Of a DNA stretch of 31,533 bases, positions 26,059 to 31,533 are shown in pieces. Position 1 is the first letter of the stretch. Each line of letters opens with the position of its first letter. Position numbers and translations under genes: made by a program. Location of the stretch: the NCBI GenBank assembly GCA_964604955.1, contig CAZSBE010000027.1, positions 1 to 31,533 of the forward strand. Direction: 5' to 3'. Source of the stretch: JALGWA01 sp964604955. GTDB taxonomy: Bacteria > Arandabacterota > Arandabacteria > Arandabacterales > JALGWA01. The notes below the pieces were generated by a model. It worked only from the letters and a program-made list of their open reading frames with translations. It had not been told where the DNA came from and searched no databases.

Positions 26059-26068
26059 AACTCTCGGG

Positions 26069-26097
26069 AGTATAGCCCCTCCCCCCACCAGGTGCAA
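26069..26097 (-). promoter_or_regulatory. pyrR: Promoter of the pyr operon
   Basis: Minus-strand TTGCAC (26097-26092), 17 nt, TATACT (26074-26069). The predicted RNA start near 26062 lies just before the PyrR hairpin. Repeat copy D begins 14 bp upstream of the -35 box. Confidence 0.75.
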
Positions 26098-26110
26098 GCT
26101 CAAAATCGAC

Positions 26111-26135
26111 GGGGTCAGGTCTTGAAATGCACAAT
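26111..26135 (+). repeat. Interspersed repeat, copy D
   Basis: Reads ggggtcaggtcttgaaatgc then acaat. Left arm of the inverted pair, directly upstream of the pyr promoter. Confidence 0.85.
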
Positions 26136-26243
26136 GGTCCCGGCTCCCGCTAGCGGGCGCGAAGCCGTTCCACCGAGGCTTCGTGTAGTAAAGAAGCCAC
26201 CGGGGGAACGTCGAGCGGCCGCCTGGGAGACTGCCGAGGTCCA

Positions 26244-26268
26244 ATTGTGCATTTCAAGACCTGACCCC
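26244..26268 (-). repeat. Interspersed repeat, copy E
   Basis: Right arm of the inverted pair. It overlaps the end of the neighbouring ABC ATPase gene, whose last codons and TGA come from the repeat sequence. Confidence 0.85.
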
Positions 26269-27081
26269 TCTGAATATGGCTTCGATTATTTCGGGTTCGC
26301 GGATGGGAAGGCCGTGGACCGGCAGCGCCGGGCGGGCGAGCCCGCGTAACACGCGAATGATATCGGGGAGGTGTTCCAAGTCGGCTCCATCAGCGGCCCC
26401 GGCCGCCGCATAGAAGAACTCGGCCGTGGGAGTGGGGCCCGACTCCAGGCGCCCGCCCACGAGCAACGACACGGTATCCCCTATCTGGGCCGGAAGGTCA
26501 GGCTCATGTGTCAGCACGATGGTGGTCACGCCTTCAGCCTTCAGCGTCTCCAGAGATTCGATTATGCTTCTCCTGCTCCTCCAGTCGAGGCCGGCGAGCG
26601 GCTCATCGAGGATGAGGTAGTCCGGCCGCAGGGCGATCACGGAGGCCAGCGCGACTTTCCGCATCTCGCCGTAGCTGAGCTCGTCCGGCGCACGGCACAG
26701 CAGGCCCGGGGGAAGCCCCACGCATCCCATGGCCCACTCGGTACGCTCTTTCATCTCGGCCTCGCCGGCGCCAAAGTTCTTGAGCCCGAATGCGATCTCG
26801 GCCTCGACGGTGACTTCGAACATCTGCTCCTCCGGAAACTGAAACGCGAGCTGAACTCGCGAACGGTCGAATCTCCCGCATGCAGGGTCCTCGCCATTCA
26901 CGCGGACGCTCCCCGCGCCGGGCGTTATGACCCCGGCAATCGCGAGGCCCAGCGTCGTCTTGCCCGACCCGTTGGGACCGAGGAGTATGTGGACCTTACC
27001 CTCATCGAGCACCATGTCGACACCGGCGAGCACGGGCTCGTCGAAATACGAATAAGTCAGGCTGTGGATTTCTATGGCCAT
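26254..27081 (-). CDS. ECF/CbiO-type ABC transporter ATPase (degenerate signature, intact H-loop)
   Basis: 275 residues. Walker A GPNGSGKT (~35-42), Q-loop FQFPEEQMFE typical of ECF ATPases, Walker B YLILDEPLAGLD and H-loop VLTHEPD (H192) are intact. The signature is LSYGE (residues 135-139) instead of LSGGQ, with Tyr replacing the first Gly. The last residues GVRS and the stop are encoded by repeat copy E. It is the second of two adjacent ATPases, 19 nt apart, at the end of the lar operon. Substrate not shown; nickel or cobalt is suggested by neighbouring larB and larC. Confidence 0.9.
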   Translation of the reverse strand: MAIEIHSLTYSYFDEPVLAGVDMVLDEGKVHILLGPNGSGKTTLGLAIAGVITPGAGSVRVNGEDPACGRFDRSRVQLAFQFPEEQMFEVTVEAEIAFGLKNFGAGEAEMKERTEWAMGCVGLPPGLLCRAPDELSYGEMRKVALASVIALRPDYLILDEPLAGLDWRSRRSIIESLETLKAEGVTTIVLTHEPDLPAQIGDTVSLLVGGRLESGPTPTAEFFYAAAGAADGADLEHLPDIIRVLRGLARPALPVHGLPIREPEIIEAIFRGVRS

Positions 27082-27100
27082 GCGTCACCCGTCTTCCATG

Positions 27101-27946
27101 TCATCCCGCAACCCCACCCCGCCCGCCAATCGCCTCGATAATGCACCGGGGCGCGAGCTCCGGGCAGCGCTCCGAGAAGCGCGTCAGGCCCCCGATTCTC
27201 GCTTGTGCCTCCGCCGCCACCAGGCCCAGCCCGTGGAGCGGCAAACCCGCCCCCCGCATATACGCCAGGAGATCATCCCTTACGCCCCGGAAGTCTATTC
27301 GGCCGTCCTTGAGGACCATGACCTCGTCCGAGAGCCACGCGTCCTCGAGCCTCATGGAAATGAAGAGGGCGCCGGCGCCCGTCTCGGCCAGGAGCGCGTC
27401 CAGCGCGCCGAGCAGCCTTCGCCTGGCGGCAGGGTCCAGGAGTGCAGTCGGCTCATCGAGCACTATATAATCCGGCTTCATCGTGAAGACCGAGGCAATG
27501 CCGACAAGCTGTTTCTCGCCGGCAGAGAGAAGGTGGCATGGGCGCTTCGCAAGATGCGCGATACCGAAGAGGCCGAGAGCGTTCTCAACCCTCTCGGCGA
27601 CCTCCCCGGTCTCGAGGCCCAGGTTGCGGGGCCCGAAACCGATTTCCCGCTCGACTGTGGTTTCGATTATCTGCTGCTCGGGGTCCTGGAAGACGAGTCC
27701 GACCCTGCGCCGTATCTCATAAATGGTCTCATCGTCGGCCGTCGAGAGCCCATCGACCGTTACTGTTCCTCCACCCGGCTTCTCGAGGCCGCAGAGGAGT
27801 CTCGCAAGGGTGGTCTTCCCGCTCCCGTTCTCTCCGAGCAGGCCCAGCCTGGCGCCCTTCTCGATATCGAAACTCACCCCGCGCAGAACCTCGCGGCCGT
27901 CGGCGTAAGCATATCCGAGCCGGCTCACCTGTATCATCGGGATCAC
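27101..27946 (-). CDS. ECF/CbiO-type ABC transporter ATPase (H-loop lost)
   Basis: 281 residues from GTG 27946, GTGA overlap with the lipoprotein stop. Walker A GENGSGKT, Q-loop VFQDPEQQIIE, signature LSAGEKQ and Walker B YIVLDEPTALLD are good. At the H-loop the sequence is FISMRLEDAW, with M198 where the catalytic-site His belongs. With its neighbour it would form one ATP site of full quality and one degenerate site. No EcfT or S-component gene is in the window, so the membrane part must be encoded elsewhere. Confidence 0.9.
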   Translation of the reverse strand: MIPMIQVSRLGYAYADGREVLRGVSFDIEKGARLGLLGENGSGKTTLARLLCGLEKPGGGTVTVDGLSTADDETIYEIRRRVGLVFQDPEQQIIETTVEREIGFGPRNLGLETGEVAERVENALGLFGIAHLAKRPCHLLSAGEKQLVGIASVFTMKPDYIVLDEPTALLDPAARRRLLGALDALLAETGAGALFISMRLEDAWLSDEVMVLKDGRIDFRGVRDDLLAYMRGAGLPLHGLGLVAAEAQARIGGLTRFSERCPELAPRCIIEAIGGRGGVAG

Positions 27947-28713
27947 TCCGCGGTGAGGCTATCGAGGCGCACCCTGGCTTCCTCCGCCCAGGTGGAATCG
28001 TCGTCGAGCTCGAGATACCTCTCCCACTCGCGAGCGGCGTCTGCCTTCTTGCCGAGCTGCTCGGTGGTGAGAGCGACGGCGTACTGGGCCTCGGCGTAGT
28101 AGGGGTTGAGGTCCCGGGCCAGCCTGAACTCCTCGAGGGCGCCCTTCTTTTCGCCCCTCTCTTTGAGTGCGATTCCGTAGCTGTAATGGAAGGTCGCCTC
28201 CGAGGGGTAGCTCTCGAGGAGCTTCTCCAATATGCCGACGGCCTGCTCGACCTTGCCGAGGCTGGTGTAGGTGACGGCGAGGTTGTACCAGGCGTCCAGG
28301 TTGGAAGGGTCCGCGTCGACCGCTCTTTCGAGATAGGGCCGGGCGTCCTCATACTGGCCGGTCTGCGCCAGAACCGTACCCTTGTTATAGAGAATGTGGG
28401 CCTCATGCGTGCGCGCTATTTTCTTGAGCTCGCCCGTATCGTAGGGGACTATTATGGTAGTTCCGGGCTGAAGCCCGACAAAGGGGTCGACTCCGTTGTA
28501 TTCGCCGAGCGCCTTGGCAAGCGACACGTCGCCGTAGTACTCGCCCGCTATCTCCTCCAGCGTCTCGCCCCTGGAGACCATGTGCGTGTAACCCTCCTTG
28601 CCCACAACGACCTGGTACTTTTTCTTACCGCAGGACAGGGTAAGGACGAGAACCAGCACGAGCGCGGCAAGGGCTATTTTAGGAAGAGGATCCTTCGCTC
28701 TTTCCCATAGCAT
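27943..28713 (-). CDS. LysM-TPR lipoprotein
   Basis: 256 residues, start overlapping larC by 35 nt. A hydrophobic N-terminal segment ends in the lipobox LTLSC, then GKKK. A LysM domain follows (~42-92: HMVSRGETLEEIAGEYYGDV, PGTTIIVPY), then four TPR-like repeats (~100-250: NLDAWYNLAVTYTSLGKVEQ). LysM binds peptidoglycan, so the protein probably tethers a TPR scaffold to the wall in the periplasm. The first ATG lies inside larC; the signal peptide supports this start. Specific role unknown. Confidence 0.88.
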   Translation of the reverse strand: MLWERAKDPLPKIALAALVLVLVLTLSCGKKKYQVVVGKEGYTHMVSRGETLEEIAGEYYGDVSLAKALGEYNGVDPFVGLQPGTTIIVPYDTGELKKIARTHEAHILYNKGTVLAQTGQYEDARPYLERAVDADPSNLDAWYNLAVTYTSLGKVEQAVGILEKLLESYPSEATFHYSYGIALKERGEKKGALEEFRLARDLNPYYAEAQYAVALTTEQLGKKADAAREWERYLELDDDSTWAEEARVRLDSLTAE

Positions 28714-29854
28714 TCTTGGTTTCCTCTATCACTTCCCGCAGAGGGACACCCAGCGCCTCGGCAAGGTGCAGGCAGTCCTCATACTCGGGGACGCGCTTCT
28801 CGCCCGATGGCAGCGCGAACACCTTGACCTTCACCTTCCCGTATTTCGTTTCCACCTCTATGAACCTGCGATCGAGCTTGAGCCTCCCGACTTCGTGCAT
28901 GCGGAGGCCCGCCGTGGTGGTCTCGGCGAAAATGCAGTCGGCGACAGTGCTCACGGTCTCCCGCGGGCAGAGCGCGCTGAGAACGAAGCCCGGCCTGCCC
29001 TTCTTCATGACCGCGTTCGTGAGCCAGACATCCAGGGCGCCGGCTGCGAAGAGCTCCGCGTAAACATGCGCGAATAGCTGCGGATTCATGTCATCGATAT
29101 TGGTCTCGAGATGGACCATCGCATCCCTTTCGAACTCCGCCGACTCGCCGACGACGAAACGGATGACATTGGCCATCTCGTCGAGCTCGCCTGTCCCGGC
29201 TCCGTAGCCGATGGCCTCCACTTTCATCTCCGGCATGGGCCCGAAGCGCGCGGCGCACGTCCTCAGGATCACCGCGCCCGTGGGCGTCGTGAGCTCCCTC
29301 TCGACTCCCGTGCCCCTGACGGGCAGGCCCTCCAGGATCTTGAGCGTCGCCGGCGCCGGCACCGGCAGCCGGCCGTGCGCGCATTCGACCGATCCCGTCC
29401 CGAGGGAAACGGGCGAACATACCACTTCCTCTATGCCCAGGAGCTCGAGGCCGATGAAGCTCCCGACTATGTCGACAACCGTATCGACCGAACCTAGCTC
29501 GTGGAAATGCACGTCTTGCTTGGAAACGCAGTGAATCCCCGACTCGGCCTCGGCGAGGAGGTCGAAAGCCGCGAGCGAGCGCTCTCTGACGCCCGGGCTG
29601 AGCGAGCCGCCCTCTATGAGCTTCACGATGTCCTTGTACGCGCCCGCGCTCGCGTCGGAGGCGTGGGTGAAACTGAAGGACCTCGCGCCTATCGACTTGC
29701 GGCTCGTGGCCTTGACGTCTATTTTGAGGCCCTTGATGCCCAGCTTGGCCGCCTCGGCCATGAACGCGGATTCATCCAGGCCCGCGTGAAAGAGCGCGCC
29801 CAGTATCATGTCCCCGGCAGCGCCCGCGTAGCAGTCAAAGTAGCCTATTCTCAC
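28679..29854 (-). CDS. larC: LarC, nickel insertion protein for the nickel-pincer cofactor
   Basis: 391 residues from GTG 29854 (RIGYFDCYAGAAGDMILGAL), GTGA overlap with larB. The open frame extends 30 codons upstream, but within larB. DUF111/LarC signature: N-terminal DCYAGAAGDM, the His-rich metal region near HCVSKQDVHFHELGSVDTVVD split by the usual loop, and the C-terminal LETNIDDMNPQLFAHV. LarC is a CTP-dependent cyclometallase putting Ni into the pyridinium dithiocarboxylate cofactor of LarA. Here both LarC halves are in one uninterrupted frame, unlike lactobacilli, where a frameshift joins them. Confidence 0.94.
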   Translation of the reverse strand: MRIGYFDCYAGAAGDMILGALFHAGLDESAFMAEAAKLGIKGLKIDVKATSRKSIGARSFSFTHASDASAGAYKDIVKLIEGGSLSPGVRERSLAAFDLLAEAESGIHCVSKQDVHFHELGSVDTVVDIVGSFIGLELLGIEEVVCSPVSLGTGSVECAHGRLPVPAPATLKILEGLPVRGTGVERELTTPTGAVILRTCAARFGPMPEMKVEAIGYGAGTGELDEMANVIRFVVGESAEFERDAMVHLETNIDDMNPQLFAHVYAELFAAGALDVWLTNAVMKKGRPGFVLSALCPRETVSTVADCIFAETTTAGLRMHEVGRLKLDRRFIEVETKYGKVKVKVFALPSGEKRVPEYEDCLHLAEALGVPLREVIEETKNAMGKSEGSSS

Positions 29855-30603
29855 GCCTTCGACCTCTTCGCGTTTATGAGGCTCGCCGAGACCGCGGCCC
29901 CGAAGCCATTGTCGATGTTTACGACCGTAACACCCGGCGAGCACGTGTTGAGCATGGTGAGCAGCGAGGCGATGCCCTTGAAGCTGGCCCCGTAACCCAC
30001 GCTCGTAGGTACGCCGATGACGGGAGCGTTTACCAGTCCGGAGACCACGCTCGCCAGCGCGCCCTCCATGCCTGCCGCGACTACTATCACCGACGCCCCT
30101 TTGAGACCGGGCAGATGACCGAAGAGCCTGTGAAGGCCCGCCACGCCTACATCGTATATCCTCTGCACCCTGTTACCCAGGAACTCCGCTGTAACCGCCG
30201 CCTCCTCAGCCACCGGTATGTCGCTCGTACCCGCGCTCACGACCGCGATTTTCCCCCTCCCGCGCTTCCGGTGCGACCCGGCCACGATGGTCCTCGCGGC
30301 CTCGTTGTACTTCGCCGCGGGCACGGCCTGCTTGACGAGCTCATAAACCCCGGCCGGCACCCTCGTCGCAAGGAACCTCTTTTTCCGCTTGTAGAGGGCC
30401 TCCGCTATTGAGACGATCTGGGCAGCGGTTTTCCCCTCGCCGAATATGACCTCGGACACGCCCGTCCGGGTCTCCCGGCCCACGTCGAGCGTCGCAAAAC
30501 CCAGCGATTCGTATGATGAACCGAGGCGGTCGAGGACTTCCGGGATGGATACCTTCCCGCTCTTCACTCCCTTGAGGAGTTTCTCAAGGTCCTTCCTCTC
30601 CAA
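29851..30603 (-). CDS. larB: LarB, pyridinium-3,5-biscarboxylate mononucleotide synthase
   Basis: 250 residues from TTG 30603 with GAGGAGG 7 nt upstream. LarB carboxylates and hydrolyses NaAD in the first step of nickel-pincer cofactor synthesis. The PurE-like C-terminal half is clear: VVSAGTSDIPVAEEA, YDVGVAGLHRLFGHL, VVAAGMEGALASVVSGL, APVIGVPTSVGYG and VVNIDNGFGAAVSA. It overlaps dus by 20 nt and larC by 4 nt. LarE and a LarA-type racemase are not in the window. Confidence 0.95.
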   Translation of the reverse strand: MERKDLEKLLKGVKSGKVSIPEVLDRLGSSYESLGFATLDVGRETRTGVSEVIFGEGKTAAQIVSIAEALYKRKKRFLATRVPAGVYELVKQAVPAAKYNEAARTIVAGSHRKRGRGKIAVVSAGTSDIPVAEEAAVTAEFLGNRVQRIYDVGVAGLHRLFGHLPGLKGASVIVVAAGMEGALASVVSGLVNAPVIGVPTSVGYGASFKGIASLLTMLNTCSPGVTVVNIDNGFGAAVSASLINAKRSKA

Positions 30604-31533
30604 GAGCCTGCCTCCTCTTCACGGTGTCGGAAATTGCGCGGTCGAGTAGCGCGGCGACTTCAGCCTTCATGCTCAGATGCGACATTTGCCGCCTCAATGC
30701 TACCACACCGTACAGGCCTTTTGTATACCATAAAAGGTGCTTCCTGAACCTCAGTACGCCCATCTTCTCCCCGAAAACATCCGTCATGAGGTCGAGATGC
30801 CCGAGCGCAACCTCCGCCACCTTATCAAGCGGAAACTCGGTATACGACCCGGTCTCCATGTACTCGCGTGCCTGCCTGAAAATCCAGGGCCGCCCGAAGC
30901 TGCCCCTCGCCACCATCACTGCGTCGCAGCCGGTGGCCTCGAAGCCTATGCCGACATCCTCCGGAGTCATGATGTCCCCCGTCAGAATGACGGGTATGCC
31001 GGCAGCCTGCTTCACCGCCGCCACGAGGTCCCAGTCGCTCCAGCCGCGGAAGCCCTGCTTCGCCGTCCGGCCGTGGACGCAAACTGCCGCCGCGCCCTCG
31101 CCTTCGGCGATGCGGGCCATTTCCACGGCGTTTATGCTGTCCTCGTCCCAGCCTGTCCGGATCTTCACCGTAACCGGAAGGCTCGTCGCGCCGACAACGG
31201 CTCGGATGATCTCGGCCGAGAGTGCCTCGTCCTTATGAAGCGCCGCCCCTCCGCCCTTCGAGACGATGCGCCTGGCCGGGCAACACAGGTTGATGTCTAT
31301 GAGTTCGGGCCCGACTTCCTCGACCACCCGGGCGGCCTCCGCCATGCGCACCGGGCGCTTGCCGAAGAGCTGTATGCCGATGGGCCGTTCCTCTTCGGTA
31401 AACCCCGCGAGATCGGCGGTCCTGGCGTTCTTCCGGGTGAGCCCCTCTGAGCTTATCATCTCGCTGTAGACGGCGTCGGCGCCGAATCTCCTGCAGACGC
31501 GGCGGAACGGGGAGTCCGATACGCCGCTTATGG
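30584..31533 (-). CDS. dus: tRNA-dihydrouridine synthase (DusB/NifR3 type), 5' end outside window
   Basis: The frame runs to the window edge: upstream of the Met at 31459 it continues as ISGVSDSPFRRVCRRFGADA, the conserved Dus N-terminal block, so that Met is internal. FMN-dependent reduction of uridine in tRNA. Features: PIGIQLFGKRP, DINLCCPARRIVSKGGG with the catalytic Cys, VKIRTGWDE, VCVHGRTAKQGFRGWSDW, ILTGDIMTPEDV and VMVARGSFGRPWIFRQ. The usual GCP motif reads CCP here. Probably the first visible gene of the lar operon. Confidence 0.94.
   Translation of the reverse strand, partial: ISGVSDSPFRRVCRRFGADAVYSEMISSEGLTRKNARTADLAGFTEEERPIGIQLFGKRPVRMAEAARVVEEVGPELIDINLCCPARRIVSKGGGAALHKDEALSAEIIRAVVGATSLPVTVKIRTGWDEDSINAVEMARIAEGEGAAAVCVHGRTAKQGFRGWSDWDLVAAVKQAAGIPVILTGDIMTPEDVGIGFEATGCDAVMVARGSFGRPWIFRQAREYMETGSYTEFPLDKVAEVALGHLDLMTDVFGEKMGVLRFRKHLLWYTKGLYGVVALRRQMSHLSMKAEVAALLDRAISDTVKRRQALGEEGP

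Larger units (their letters stand above)
26111..26268. mobile_element. MITE/REP-like element bounded by inverted repeats D and E
   Basis: Copy D (26111-26135, plus) and copy E (26244-26268, minus) are inverted copies of the 25-bp unit GGGGTCAGGTCTTGAAATGC+ACAAT, identical over that length. The ~108-bp core contains an exact palindrome CCCGCTAGCGGG (26146-26157) nested in CGGCT/AGCCG, and a second stem GGCTTC/GAAGCC. No ORF of transposase type is inside. The overall form suits a non-autonomous element or REP doublet. Confidence 0.6.

Overview
The window is GC-rich, gene-dense bacterial DNA of chromosomal character. It encodes a pyrimidine operon, glycogen branching enzyme, TldD/TldE, exonuclease III and LarB/LarC, with no phage, plasmid, tRNA, rRNA or CRISPR signal. 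An OmpA-type protein, lipobox lipoproteins, FlgD-type Ig domains and abundant TPR proteins point to a diderm bacterium. My guess, by gene style only, is an uncultured lineage near the FCB superphylum (Eisenbacteria/Krumholzibacteria-like).

Left part (1-13.2 kb). A secreted multidomain GH57 glycosidase, cut by the window edge, reads leftward from a good sigma70 promoter. It is divergent from a large exported TPR-CHAT (caspase-like) protein. Next come a TetR regulator with its own promoter and a perfect palindromic operator, co-translated with a B12-binding radical SAM enzyme; glycogen branching enzyme GlgB; a small DUF2061 membrane protein; an OmpA-family protein with a lectin-like domain; and, convergent with the last, exonuclease III.

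Middle (13.2-26.1 kb). A tldD-pmbA pair faces a 10-kb leftward pyrimidine operon in the order pyrR-pyrB-pyrC-LUD protein-TPR lipoprotein-pyrK-pyrD-pyrF-pyrE-DUF2284-M50/CBS protease. Nearly every junction is a short overlap. In front of pyrR I can read a complete attenuator: a TTGCAC-17-TATACT promoter; a hairpin with a CNGNGA hexaloop and a 5' bulge that matches the PyrR-binding RNA; a five-codon leader ORF whose Shine-Dalgarno forms the 3' arm of that hairpin; and a strong intrinsic terminator 4 nt after the leader stop. This suggests that PyrR-UMP blocks leader translation and so permits termination.

Right part (26.1-31.5 kb). A second leftward operon, dus-larB-larC-LysM/TPR lipoprotein-two ECF-type ATPases, combines nickel-pincer cofactor synthesis with ABC ATPases that may energise metal uptake. 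The two ATPases have complementary defects, which predicts one consensus and one degenerate ATP site.

Five copies of a ~25-bp repeat (GGGGTCAGGTCTTGAAATGC...) are scattered between genes. Two are in tandem, two form an inverted pair around a ~110-bp hairpin-rich core, and one supplies the last codons and stop of an ABC ATPase gene. They look like a REP/MITE-type non-autonomous element with no transposase in the window.
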